Positions 43,815 through 51,969 of a stretch of 64,000 nt of DNA are shown here, in pieces. The position numbers were made by a program, and so were the translations under genes. Source of the DNA: JACVRW01 sp963728495 (GTDB lineage: Bacteria > Actinomycetota > Thermoleophilia > Solirubrobacterales > Thermoleophilaceae). The stretch spans positions 1 to 64,000 of the forward strand of contig CAVSKI010000006.1 of NCBI GenBank assembly GCA_963728495.1, given 5' to 3'. The stretch's first letter is position 1, and each line of letters starts with the position of its first letter. The notes below the pieces were generated by a model. It was not told the DNA's origin and did not search any database. It was given only the letters and a program-made list of their open reading frames with translations.

Positions 43815-44186
43815 TCAGCCCGGCAGGTGGCAGACGGCCTCGACGTTGTTGGCGTCGGGGTCCAGCACGAACGCCCCGTAGTAGTTCGGGTGGTAGATCT
43901 CGCGCTTGCCCGGCCCACCGTTGTCGGTGGCCCCGGCCTCGAGCGCGGCCGCGTGGAAGGCGTCCACCAGCTCACGTGAGGACACCTCGAAGGCCACGTG
44001 CACCCCACTCTGAGCCGGCCGCCCGCGCCGCCCGATCCAGAAGTAGGGCTTCTGATCCTCGCCGAAGCCCCCAACACCCGGGATCGGCTCCATGAGCAAC
44101 TCGATGCCCAGCGGCGCCAGGGCACGCAGGTAGAAGGCCTTGCTTACCTCATAGTCGCTGACGTCGAGTCCGAGGTGGTCGAGCAT
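43815..44186 (-). CDS. VOC/glyoxalase-family protein
   Basis: A 123-aa vicinal oxygen chelate protein: MLDHLGLDVSDYEVSKAFYLRAL with the N-terminal His ligand, a HVAFEVSSRELVDAFH core and YYGAFVLDPDANNVEAV with the C-terminal Glu ligand. It may be a lactoylglutathione-lyase-like or dioxygenase-like enzyme; substrate unknown. The start is supported by TACGCT ending 9 nt upstream. It is 56 nt upstream of glmU on the same strand and divergent from tRNA-Gln. Confidence 0.85.
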   Translation of the reverse strand: MLDHLGLDVSDYEVSKAFYLRALAPLGIELLMEPIPGVGGFGEDQKPYFWIGRRGRPAQSGVHVAFEVSSRELVDAFHAAALEAGATDNGGPGKREIYHPNYYGAFVLDPDANNVEAVCHLPG

Positions 44187-44238
44187 CGCGCTGCGAGCGT
44201 ACAGCCAGAGAGGCAGAATGCCTATGCTGTCGTTCCCT

Positions 44239-44309
44239 TGGGGAGTGGTGTAATCGGCAGCACGGCTCACTTTGGCTGGCAGGAAGGGGTTCAAGTCCTC
44301 TCTCCCCAG
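44239..44309 (+). tRNA. tRNA-Gln (anticodon TTG), with an apparent 1-nt deletion
   Basis: Acceptor TGGGGAG/CTCCCCA, D-arm GTGT/GCAC, loop CTTTGGC (anticodon TTG) and T-arm AGGGG-TTCAAGT-CCTCT form a cloverleaf. The 3' side of the anticodon stem reads TGGC where TGAGC would pair perfectly with GCTCA. With that A restored the stem, a 4-nt variable loop and the normal 72-nt length all fit. A tRNA-Gln next to glmU is usual in actinobacteria. The missing base is most likely an assembly error. Confidence 0.82.
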
Positions 44310-44345
44310 CGTCCGTCCGTCCGGAGCTTATGCGAACATGTGTTC

Positions 44346-45092
44346 GTGAGTAGAGCGCCTCGCTACTCCAAGGACGAAGCACGTGCTGCGATCGGTCAAT
44401 CGCGAAGCTGGGCGGAGGCGCTCCGACGCCTGGGCATGTGCCACGGCGGTGGAGCTCACGCTGTTCTTCGCAAGTACGCGGAACTCTGGAGCATCTCGAG
44501 CGAGCACTTCGACCCCTACGCGAAGGTGCGCGAAGGCGGCCCCGCTCGGCGCCGCCCCCTCCAAGAGATTCTCGTTCAGAACTCGGACTTCTCACGGGGC
44601 CACCTGAAGGAGCGGCTCTACCAAGCTGGGCTGAAGCATCCGGTATGTGAGCAGTGCGGTCAGGGCGAGGATTGGCAAGCGCGCAAGATGGCGATGATCC
44701 TGGACCACGCCAACGGCATCTCCAACGACAACCGCTTGGAGAACCTCCGCATTCTCTGCCCGAACTGCGCCGCAACGCTCGACACTCATTGCGCCCGCGC
44801 GAGGCGCGTCGACCGCGTGCACCAAGCCTGCCAGCGCTGCGGTCGCCCGTTCATGGCCAAGAAACGCGGCCAGCGATACTGCTCGCGCCAGTGCGGATAT
44901 CGGGATCGTCTGGGCCGGCCCCAACCTGGAACGCGAAAGGTCGACCGGCCGCCCTACGCGCAACTCCTACGCGAGGTCCACGCGATCGGCTTCGAGGCCA
45001 CCGGACGTCGCTACGGAGTGTCGGGCAACGCGGTTCGCAAGTGGATTCGGGCCCACGAGCGCGAGCGGGAGTTGACTGGCGAGGCGGCGTGA
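44346..45092 (+). CDS. HNH endonuclease with N-terminal helix-turn-helix-like and extra zinc-finger parts
   Basis: This 248-aa protein has an N-terminal segment (KDEARAAIGQSRSWAEALRR) as found in free-standing HNH proteins, then CEQCGQGEDW and the HNH core LDHANGISNDNRLENLRILC followed by PNC. A second zinc finger (CQRCGRPFMAKKRGQRYCSRQCG) and a C-terminal HTH (FEATGRRYGVSGNAVRKWI) follow. It probably nicks or cuts DNA; similar genes act as homing endonucleases. It lies 36 nt after tRNA-Gln on the same strand. The GTG at 44346 is chosen; a GTG at 44340 is also possible. Confidence 0.85.
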   Translation: MSRAPRYSKDEARAAIGQSRSWAEALRRLGMCHGGGAHAVLRKYAELWSISSEHFDPYAKVREGGPARRRPLQEILVQNSDFSRGHLKERLYQAGLKHPVCEQCGQGEDWQARKMAMILDHANGISNDNRLENLRILCPNCAATLDTHCARARRVDRVHQACQRCGRPFMAKKRGQRYCSRQCGYRDRLGRPQPGTRKVDRPPYAQLLREVHAIGFEATGRRYGVSGNAVRKWIRAHERERELTGEAA

Positions 45093-45127
45093 ACGGGGGT
45101 GACGCTCGCCGGCATGGGCGACCTTTA

Positions 45128-45310
45128 GAGCCAACCCAGGCGCCAGCGTCTGGGCGCGGCGATCGCTCCGAACGCGGCCTCTGCTCCCAGGTTCTCTAGT
45201 GCGGGGCCTATGAGCACCAGTGCGAGCAGTCCTCCGCCGAGCACGGTCATGAGCGAGCCGCAGGACGAAATGACCTCGGCCGCTATCAACGCGAACAGCG
45301 AGCGCCTCAC
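45128..45310 (-). CDS. Small membrane protein, possible remnant of an MFS transporter
   Basis: A 61-aa product begins like an MFS transporter (RRSLFALIAAEVISSCGSLM) and ends with a segment like a late MFS helix (LLALVLIGPALENLGAEAAF). This looks like a large internal deletion joining first and last helices. The GTG start overlaps the acetyltransferase stop as GTGA. It could instead be a genuine two-helix protein. Function unknown. Confidence 0.45.
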
Positions 45311-45846
45311 CAGACGTCGCCCTCCCGCCAGTCGCAGGCCAGCGTCGCTTCGGGGTCGAGCGCCCCCGTGGTCGGCGTCTCCAGGATCAGCACTCCCCCA
45401 TCTTCCTGGGGCGTCGGCTCCAGCGCACCTTCAACGATCACGGCGGTCGGGCCGGGCCACGGTTTCCAGCCGAGTCGGCCGTAGAAGCCGTGGAGGCGCG
45501 TGACCGCCGAAAGGGCCCCCAGGTCGAAGCGAGGGGCCAGGAACTCGCCCAGCTGCGCCATCACGCAGTGGCCGTATCCCTCGCGCCGGAACTCCTCGGC
45601 CACCGCCACCCCCTCCACGTATCCGGTGGGCAGCGTCCGATCGCCGATGCGCAGCTCCCGTGCCACCACCGCCGCGTGCGCCACGATCGCGCCGTCGCGC
45701 AGGCCCATGAAGTGCCGGCCCCCGAGCGTGTGGTTCCAGTCGTGGCTGTCGAAGCCGCCGTCGAACGCGAGATAGAGCAGCATGCGCAACTCGGTCAGCT
45801 CGAGGTCCGAGAGCTCTGCGGTGGCGGCCGATCGCAGTTCGAGCAC
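45307..45846 (-). CDS. Aminoglycoside 2'-N-acetyltransferase, AAC(2')-I family
   Basis: This 179-aa GNAT protein closely follows the mycobacterial AAC(2')-I pattern: SHDWNHTLGGRHFMGLRDGA near residue 40, IVAHAAVVARELRIGDRTL, GYVEGVAVAEEFRREGYG (acetyl-CoA loop), GALSAVTRLHGFYGRLGW and the diagnostic C-terminus CDWREGDVW. These enzymes acetylate the 2'-amino group of gentamicin-type drugs; chromosomal copies may instead act on cell-wall substrates. The GTG start gives the family length. Resistance is not shown by sequence alone. It overlaps the small membrane-protein gene by 4 nt. Confidence 0.88.
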   Translation of the reverse strand: MLELRSAATAELSDLELTELRMLLYLAFDGGFDSHDWNHTLGGRHFMGLRDGAIVAHAAVVARELRIGDRTLPTGYVEGVAVAEEFRREGYGHCVMAQLGEFLAPRFDLGALSAVTRLHGFYGRLGWKPWPGPTAVIVEGALEPTPQEDGGVLILETPTTGALDPEATLACDWREGDVW

Positions 45847-45916
45847 AGGCGGCGCGGACGGCGTCAGGACCTCGGCGGCCAGGGCATCATGGGACGATGC
45901 TATTAGCGTGTGGCCT

Positions 45917-46387
45917 GTGTCCAGCTGGACCGAGGTCGAGGCCCACGCACCCGAGCTGAGCGCGCTAGCTCGAGAGTTCCTCGAGGCCCACAAGCACCTC
46001 ACGCTCGCCACCTTGCGCCGCGACGGTTCGCCGCGTATCAGCGGTACCGAGATCTTCTTCGCCGAGGGGGACCTGTGGTTCGGGAGCATGCCGAAGGCGG
46101 TCAAGGCGCTCGACCTCCAGCGGGACCCACGCTTTGCCGCCCACTCCGGCTCCGACGACCCGGACAAGGGATGGAGGGGCGACGCCAAGTTCGCGGGCCG
46201 AGTAGAGGAGATCGACGACGACGAGCGCAAGCGGGCGATTGTGGGAGACAACGCCCCGTCCGGACCGCTGCACCTGTTTCGCTGCGACGTGACCGAGCTG
46301 GTGGTGGTGCGTCTTGGCGAGCCGGCCGACCACCTCGTGATCGACTCCTGGCACGAGGGCCGCGGCCTCTCTCAGATCAAGCGGTAG
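45917..46387 (+). CDS. Pyridoxamine 5'-phosphate oxidase-family (FMN/F420-binding split barrel) protein
   Basis: A 156-aa split-barrel flavoprotein: FLEAHKHLTLATLRRDGSPRI (strand 1 and flavin-phosphate site), GTEIFFAEGDLWFGSM, KVKALDLQRDPRFAAHS-like helix and a C-terminal IDSWHEGRG. Actinobacterial members often bind F420 or haem rather than FMN. The GTG at 45917 follows TAGCGT by 7 nt; a GTG at 45908 is an alternative. It is divergent from the acetyltransferase and its stop abuts the convergent PucR-type gene. Confidence 0.85.
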   Translation: MSSWTEVEAHAPELSALAREFLEAHKHLTLATLRRDGSPRISGTEIFFAEGDLWFGSMPKAVKALDLQRDPRFAAHSGSDDPDKGWRGDAKFAGRVEEIDDDERKRAIVGDNAPSGPLHLFRCDVTELVVVRLGEPADHLVIDSWHEGRGLSQIKR

Positions 46388-47656
46388 CTAGCGGTCCTTC
46401 TGCTCTCGCGGGACCCGCCCCGCCTCGGCGCCCTTTTCGTGCGCTGGGCCACCGGGAGGCACGATGCCGAGCACGCGCATCGCCTTCAGCCCGAGCGAAA
46501 GCCGCTCGCGGCCGTCGGTGGAGCCCACGTCCAGCGTGGTCAGCTCCTTCACGCGCTCCAGGCGATAGCGAATCGTGTGCCGGTGGGTGAACAGCCGCTC
46601 GGCGGTGCCGGCCACGTTGCCGTCCGCGTCGAGGAAGGTTTCCAGCGTCCGCACGAGCTCGGTCTCGTACTGCTCGTCGTATGCGGCCAGTGGAGCGACC
46701 GTCTCATTGAAGAATCCCTCGAGCTCCGCCGGGTCTTCGCTCATTGCCGGCAACAGCAGGCGGTAGGCGCCGGTCTGCTCGAAGGACAGCTCGGCCAAGC
46801 CCCGGGCCTCGGCGACATTGGCCGCCAGCATGGCCTCGGCTCCCGCTCGATGCAGGTCGGCCGGATCGCTCGCGTGGCGGCTGCGGGCGACGGTGATGTG
46901 GAAGCCCGGCAGTGCGGCCTCGAGCTCGCGCAGTACGGCGGCGGCCACGCGCTTGCCCGCCTGCGCGTCTGGACCCGGGCTGATGATCACGAGCTCGCGT
47001 TCGGCGTGCAGCCGGCCCGCATCGACCAACGCCGCCAGCGACGAGCGCTCGATGGCCCGCGCCCCGCGCTCTGCCGAGGTGAGCACACGTGCGCGCCAGT
47101 CGCCCTCCTCGGGATGCTGGGGCCGGGCGCGCACGACCAACGCGCTCGCCCCGGTTGCCAACTCACAGCCGAGCTCGCCGGCGCGGGCCATGATGTTCTC
47201 GCGGTCGGTGATCGTGCGAGCGAGCAGGTCTTTGAGGAAGGTCCCCACCGCGGCCTCGCTCGCGCGCTCCGGCGCCTTGGCCCGATCGACCTCGAGCGCA
47301 ATCAGGTTCGTGACCAGCCGCAACAGGGAGGGTGGCGGCAGATCCCCGCGAGGGCGATAGCGCAGCCGGCCGACGGGCAACTCGGCCACGAGCAACTCCG
47401 TTGTCTGCGAACCGGCCTCCCCGGCCATCACGGCGCGCTCATCCTCGGTCGACAGGCAAGCCACCGCCAGCACCCTGGTCGCCACGTCGAACACGATCAC
47501 GCTCGCGTCGAGCGCCTGGCCGGCGGCGCGTGCCACCGCCGGCAGCCCCGCCCCGGACTCAACCGCGTCCGAAACCTCGTCGAGCCCCTCGAGGAAGGCG
47601 CGAGGCTCCGCGGCCGCCGCGCGGGAGCCGCCCGTTTTGGCCTGCGATGCCGGCAT
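46388..47656 (-). CDS. PucR/CdaR-family transcriptional regulator
   Basis: This 422-aa protein has an N-terminal sensor-like region (GLDEVSDAVESGAGLPAVAR, a GAF-like stretch), a central GGDEF-like CdaR module (ALVVRARPQHPEEG onward) and the C-terminal PucR helix-turn-helix (LETFLDADGNVAGTAERLFT, then HRHTIRYRLERVKEL). PucR/CdaR proteins sense small molecules such as purine catabolites or carbon sources. The ATG shares a base with the upstream gene's stop (TAATG), so it is translated with a DedA-PAP2 protein and a small membrane protein. Ligand unknown. Confidence 0.87.
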   Translation of the reverse strand: MPASQAKTGGSRAAAAEPRAFLEGLDEVSDAVESGAGLPAVARAAGQALDASVIVFDVATRVLAVACLSTEDERAVMAGEAGSQTTELLVAELPVGRLRYRPRGDLPPPSLLRLVTNLIALEVDRAKAPERASEAAVGTFLKDLLARTITDRENIMARAGELGCELATGASALVVRARPQHPEEGDWRARVLTSAERGARAIERSSLAALVDAGRLHAERELVIISPGPDAQAGKRVAAAVLRELEAALPGFHITVARSRHASDPADLHRAGAEAMLAANVAEARGLAELSFEQTGAYRLLLPAMSEDPAELEGFFNETVAPLAAYDEQYETELVRTLETFLDADGNVAGTAERLFTHRHTIRYRLERVKELTTLDVGSTDGRERLSLGLKAMRVLGIVPPGGPAHEKGAEAGRVPREQKDR

Positions 47657-47880
47657 TACGCGTACTGGTCGTACGTCCAGACGAGAGCCAGCCCCACGGC
47701 GGCCCCGATGCCGAGCAGCGTGCCCAGGATGAACACGGTCAGAAAGCTCGCCGCCATCTTCTCCCATACGCGGCCATAACAGCGCCAGGCGGGCGCCGCG
47801 ATCAGAGCCAGCCAGCACGAGAGGACCACGCCGGAGGCGAGCGCGATGGCGATCTCGGTGGAGGAAAAGTCGAAGTTCAT
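47656..47880 (-). CDS. Small two-helix membrane protein
   Basis: A 74-aa protein with two membrane helices (IAIALASGVVLSCWLALIAA and FLTVFILGTLLGIGAAVGLA) joined by a short basic loop (RCYGRVWEK). No family recognised. It is embedded in an operon: its ATG overlaps the DedA-PAP2 stop (ATGA) and its stop overlaps the regulator's start (TAATG). Confidence 0.7.
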   Translation of the reverse strand: MNFDFSSTEIAIALASGVVLSCWLALIAAPAWRCYGRVWEKMAASFLTVFILGTLLGIGAAVGLALVWTYDQYA

Positions 47881-49472
47881 CGCTCGGCGCCCGCCACCGC
47901 CGTTTGTTCCGGGCGCCGGTCGGACTCCGCATCATTGTGGCGGATGTGGGTGACGACCAGGGCGATCGCCGCCAGCAGGCCGAAGATGCCCACGCCGATC
48001 CCCCAGCCGGCGGCAACGTCGGACCAGTAGTGCGCGCGCAGGTAGATGCGCGACAGGCCAACGACCGCAACGAGGACGATCGCTCCCGTCACGAGCGCGG
48101 CGCTGAATAGCCCGAGCCGGCGCGTGAACACGACCGCGACGGCCAGCCACGCCGTGGCGTACGCGGCGTGACCGCTGGGAAAGGCAGAGCCTTGGGTGTC
48201 GATGAGCGGGCTTCCGGGACGAGGCCGGTCGATTCCCGCCTTGGCCACCTGCACCGCCAGGTAGATGAGCCCGAAGCCCAGTAGCAGCGAGACGATCTGG
48301 GCGGGCCGGCGGCGGATGGCCAGGAACACGGCCGTGACTATCACGAGCGCCGCGCAGGCGGGTAAGGAACCAAACCCGCTCGCGATCTTCGCTGCCGTGA
48401 CCCCCGCGCTCACCCGCAGCCGATCCGCCATATCGAGCAGCTCTCGGTCGAGCGGAGTCGGACCCAGGTCGCCCGAAAGGACGACGGTGTAGAGCACGAA
48501 CACGTAGAGGCCCACCACCCCCACGGCGAGGGTGGTGGTGAGCTCGAGCCCGAGTCCGCCGGGGGACAGGCGCTCGCCGAGGAAGCGGGCCTCGGGGGCG
48601 AGCGCCCGGCCCACAGGGCTGATCAGGCGCCGTTGCAACCATCGGCCGACGGCAAACAGCGGCCGCAGCAGCGGATGGCGCTCGTGCTCGAGTAGCCAAG
48701 CCCAGATCCGGGTCCGGCGCCGGTAGACCACCACCGCTCCCACGATCAAGGCGACGGCCAGTCCGAAGCCGAAGATGGCCCGGCCGGCGATATCCACGAC
48801 CCGGTCGAAGGAGCGCCAGAAGATGTAGCCCAGGACGCAGAAGGTCGTGGCCCACAACCCGGTCCCGACCACGCTGTAGGGAAGGAAGTTGCGAAAGGCC
48901 ATCTGCGAGGAGCCCGCGATGAAGGGGGCGATGGCCCGTACCAGGCCGATGAAGCGACCGACCAGGATCGTCTTGCCGCCGTGGCGCTCGAAGTACCCGT
49001 CCACCTGCTCCAAGCGCTCGTGGGTGATGTTGACTCGCGGGCCGTGCTTCTCGAGGAAGCCTCGCCCCAGCTTGTGGCCGATGTAGAAGCTCGTGGAGTC
49101 GCCGAGAATCGCGCAGACCCATACCAGCCCGATCAGGGGAATGAGCTGGATCTCGCCCTGACCGGCGATCACGCCGCCGGCGATCACCACGGTCTCGCCC
49201 GGAGCCACCAGGCCGACGAAGGCGCCGGTCTCGAGGAAAGCCATCACCGCCACGACCACATAGGTCCAGGCCCCCAGCGTCGTCGCGATGTCTTCGATCA
49301 CCTTCTTGGGATCGGGAAGCGCGGACAGGACACCGCTGGCGTACACGGCGCAGGCGATCACCAGCCCGGCCGCAAGCAGCTTGCGCTCGCCGCTCAGCCG
49401 GTCGCGGCGCCAGACGACAAACGCCACGATGAGAACGGCGGCCACGCCCGCCGCGATTTGGCCGAAGGACAC
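47877..49472 (-). CDS. DedA-PAP2 fusion membrane protein
   Basis: A 531-aa protein with two membrane enzymes or transporters. Residues about 60-240 are a DedA/SNARE-associated domain (FLETGAFVGLVAPGETVVIA, GDSTSFYIGHKLGRGF, GRFIGLVRAIAPFIAG), a family linked to lipid-carrier recycling. Residues about 320-515 are a PAP2 phosphatase with the full signature KAGIDRPRPG, FPSGHAAYA and SRIYLRAHYWSDVAAGW. The fusion suggests dephosphorylation and flipping of a lipid such as undecaprenyl pyrophosphate. The GTG start has TACATT 7 nt upstream. It is first in an operon with a small membrane protein and a PucR-type regulator. Confidence 0.9.
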   Translation of the reverse strand: MSFGQIAAGVAAVLIVAFVVWRRDRLSGERKLLAAGLVIACAVYASGVLSALPDPKKVIEDIATTLGAWTYVVVAVMAFLETGAFVGLVAPGETVVIAGGVIAGQGEIQLIPLIGLVWVCAILGDSTSFYIGHKLGRGFLEKHGPRVNITHERLEQVDGYFERHGGKTILVGRFIGLVRAIAPFIAGSSQMAFRNFLPYSVVGTGLWATTFCVLGYIFWRSFDRVVDIAGRAIFGFGLAVALIVGAVVVYRRRTRIWAWLLEHERHPLLRPLFAVGRWLQRRLISPVGRALAPEARFLGERLSPGGLGLELTTTLAVGVVGLYVFVLYTVVLSGDLGPTPLDRELLDMADRLRVSAGVTAAKIASGFGSLPACAALVIVTAVFLAIRRRPAQIVSLLLGFGLIYLAVQVAKAGIDRPRPGSPLIDTQGSAFPSGHAAYATAWLAVAVVFTRRLGLFSAALVTGAIVLVAVVGLSRIYLRAHYWSDVAAGWGIGVGIFGLLAAIALVVTHIRHNDAESDRRPEQTAVAGAER

Positions 49473-49524
49473 GGCCGCAAATGTAGGCGAGCCGGGCGCA
49501 CATCAGCGGTTGCGCGAACCCAAT

Positions 49525-50352
49525 TCAGCGGTTTCGCAACTCGGTGGCGATCGCGCCCTCGAATTGGAGCGCCGCGCGGTCGGCCTGTTCGCGGTCGGCG
49601 AACAGTCCGAAGCAGGTCGGGCCCGAGCCGCTCATGAGCGTCCCCCACGCTCCGAGTTCGCCCAGTGCGCCGAGCCCCGCGGCGAGCTCGGGCCTGAGCG
49701 CGATCGCCGCCGGCTGGAGATCGTTTTCAAGGGCGCCCGGGTCCGGCCGGCGGGCGAAGTCGCGCAGCGGCTGAGGATCGAGGCGCTCGCGCCAACCGGC
49801 CATCCGGTCCAGCTGGGCGTAAACCTCCGCCGTGGAGAGCCCTTCGAGCTGGGGCGCGAGGACGACGCCCAGGCGGGGCAGCTCGACCGGCTCGAGGATC
49901 TCGCCGACTCCCTGCACCAGAGCGTGGCCCGGTTCGACCTGGCTCGGGACGTCCGAGCCCAGCCCCGCGGCGACCTCGTGCAGCGCATCGCTGGACAGAG
50001 GTTGCTCGCAGAGGCGGTTGGCGCAGCGCAGCACGGCCGCGGCGTCCGCGCTGCCCCCGCCCAGTCCGGCGGCAACGGGAATGCGCTTCTCGATCGTGAC
50101 TCTCAGCGGCGGCAGCGAGGGTGCGCGGCGGCGAAACGCCAGCAGCGCCGCCTCGGCCAAATTGGGGGCATGCACGCCGGGGCAGTCGATCGAGTCCGGT
50201 CCGGAGCGCGCGACCTCGACCTCGACCGCATCGGCGAGATCCAGCGACGCGAAGACGGAGCACAGCGGGTGCAGGCCGTCCGCGCGTGGAGCCCCGACGT
50301 GGAGGATCAGGTTCAGCTTGGCGAAGGCGCGCTCGTGGACGGCTTGGCTCAT
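49525..50352 (-). CDS. ispE: 4-(cytidine 5'-diphospho)-2-C-methyl-D-erythritol kinase
   Basis: This 275-aa GHMP kinase phosphorylates CDP-methylerythritol in the non-mevalonate isoprenoid pathway. It has the FAKLNLILHVGAPRADGLHP start, the ATP loop PVAAGLGGGSADAAAVLRC and the late SGSGPTCFGLF motif. ATG at 50352 gives the standard N-terminus; the preceding rsmA stop is 4 nt away. The rsmA-ispE order is common in actinobacteria, and both precede or follow metG-tatD as here. Confidence 0.94.
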   Translation of the reverse strand: MSQAVHERAFAKLNLILHVGAPRADGLHPLCSVFASLDLADAVEVEVARSGPDSIDCPGVHAPNLAEAALLAFRRRAPSLPPLRVTIEKRIPVAAGLGGGSADAAAVLRCANRLCEQPLSSDALHEVAAGLGSDVPSQVEPGHALVQGVGEILEPVELPRLGVVLAPQLEGLSTAEVYAQLDRMAGWRERLDPQPLRDFARRPDPGALENDLQPAAIALRPELAAGLGALGELGAWGTLMSGSGPTCFGLFADREQADRAALQFEGAIATELRNR

Positions 50353-50356
50353 GGGC

Positions 50357-51217
50357 TCATCGAGGATGCAGGCGCGTGATTCGCTCGCGTCCGATGGCGT
50401 CGGCCAGGCGCGGCCAGTCCTGCGGCGCGAGGCGCTCGGCCCGGGCATCGGCGGGCAGCCCGAGCGCGGTCAGCGCCTCCCGGGCCGCCGCCCGCAGGTC
50501 ATCCGGCGCGCCCGGGCTGAGCGCGAGCGAGCCGGCGAGGGCCTTGCGGCGGTGGGCAAAGCCGGCGTGCACCAGGGCGTTCAGCTCGGGTGGAGGCGCC
50601 GGGCGGTCGCGGCGCATCACCACGATGGCCGACTCGACATTGGGCTCGGGATGGAAAACCGTGCGCGGGACTCGCCGCAGCACGCGCACCTGGCAGCTCA
50701 GCTGGGCCAGCACGCTGGTTGCGCCGTAGGACTTGTTGCCCGGGGCGGCGGCCAGGCGTTCGCCCACCTCGCGCTGGACCATGGCCACCCAGAGAGCCGC
50801 GTCTGGCAGCTCGGCAACCGACTTGAGCAGCACGGTCGCCGCCACGCCGTAGGGCAGGTTGGCCACCACCTTCGTGGGCGGCGGCGCGAGCGCGGCGAGG
50901 TCGAGCTTCACCGCGTCGGCCAGGTGCAGGCTCGTGTTCGAAAAAGGCTCGAGCGCTTCGGCCAGCGGCGCCTCGAGCGACGCATCGATCTCGACCACAT
51001 GAAGATGGCCCACGCGCGCCGCGAGGTACTCCGACAGAACTCCCAATCCCCCGCCCACCTCCAGCACCACATCGGCAGGGTCGAGCTCCGCCGCGCGACC
51101 GATCACTCCGAGAATGTTGTTGTCGATCAGGAAGTTCTGACCGAGCTCGCGGTTGGGGCGCACCCCGAAACGGCGCAGGCGGCGCAGGCTCGCCTGGCGA
51201 GGTTCGCCGCTCACCAC
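50357..51217 (-). CDS. rsmA: 16S rRNA dimethyladenosine transferase
   Basis: This 286-aa SAM-dependent methyltransferase dimethylates two adenosines near the 16S rRNA 3' end. Motifs are ELGQNFLIDNNILGVI, the SAM loop VLEVGGGLGVLSEYLA, VVEID, the catalytic NLPYGVAATVLL and the family segment VQREVGERLAAAPGNKSYG. It has the C-terminal helical domain with ALVHAGFAHRRKAL. The start is a GTG overlapping the tatD end by up to 7 nt. It is in an operon with tatD and metG upstream and ispE downstream. Confidence 0.94.
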   Translation of the reverse strand: MVSGEPRQASLRRLRRFGVRPNRELGQNFLIDNNILGVIGRAAELDPADVVLEVGGGLGVLSEYLAARVGHLHVVEIDASLEAPLAEALEPFSNTSLHLADAVKLDLAALAPPPTKVVANLPYGVAATVLLKSVAELPDAALWVAMVQREVGERLAAAPGNKSYGATSVLAQLSCQVRVLRRVPRTVFHPEPNVESAIVVMRRDRPAPPPELNALVHAGFAHRRKALAGSLALSPGAPDDLRAAAREALTALGLPADARAERLAPQDWPRLADAIGRERITRLHPR

Positions 51218-51963
51218 CCGAAGACCCGCGCCGAGTTCTCCTCGACCGTGCGCTCGAGCTCCTCGTAGGAGGTCCCACGCAGACCCGCCACATGATGGGC
51301 CGTGTGCACCACGAAGGCCGGCTCGTTGCGCTTGGAGCGCAGCACCTGAGGCGAGAGAAACGGTGCGTCGGTCTCCACCAGCACGAGCTCAGCGGGAACC
51401 TCCTTGCTCGCCTGCTGGAGATCGCCCGCCTTGGGGTAGGTCACGTTCCCGGCGAACGAGCACAGGTAGCCCCGCTCGACGCATTCCTCGAGGCGCTCCG
51501 GTGCCGAGAAGCAGTGGAGGATCACCGCGGGAAGAGCGGCGGCGTGTTCGCGCAACAGGGCGAAGGTGTCGTCCTCCGCCGCCCGCGTGTGGATGGCCAC
51601 CGGCATGCCAAGCCGGGCAGCCAGCTCGAGCTGAGCCTCGAAGGCGCGTCGCTGATCCTCGCGGGGCGCATAGTCGCGGTAGTAGTCCAAGCCGGTCTCG
51701 CCGATCACGCGGGCCTTGGGGTGGCCGGCGGCCTCCTCGATCCGCTCCAGGTCGCCCGTGCCGAAGCCCCTGCTCTCGTGCGGGTGGCGCCCGACGATGG
51801 CGAACACCTCGGGATGCTCGTCCGCCGCCGCCAGGGCATTCTCGATCGAGGGGCCGTCCATGCCGACCGTGGCGAGTCGCTTGAGTCCGGCCTCGCGGGC
51901 GCGCTCGACCAGCTCGGCGACCGGCGGCTCGCAATGATCGAGGTGACAGTGAGTGTCGACCAC
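51211..51963 (-). CDS. tatD: TatD-family metal-dependent hydrolase (DNase)
   Basis: This 250-aa TIM-barrel hydrolase has all the metal motifs: VDTHCHLDH, VIGETGLDYYRDYAPRE, AIHTRAAEDD, ILHCFSA and the final VLVETDAPFLSPQ. TatD proteins are Mg-dependent DNases or D-aminoacyl-type hydrolases with roles in repair. It is directly downstream of metG by 6 nt. The metG-tatD-rsmA-ispE gene order is conserved in many bacteria. Confidence 0.93.
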   Translation of the reverse strand: MVDTHCHLDHCEPPVAELVERAREAGLKRLATVGMDGPSIENALAAADEHPEVFAIVGRHPHESRGFGTGDLERIEEAAGHPKARVIGETGLDYYRDYAPREDQRRAFEAQLELAARLGMPVAIHTRAAEDDTFALLREHAAALPAVILHCFSAPERLEECVERGYLCSFAGNVTYPKAGDLQQASKEVPAELVLVETDAPFLSPQVLRSKRNEPAFVVHTAHHVAGLRGTSYEELERTVEENSARVFGW

Positions 51964-51969
51964 GTGTTG

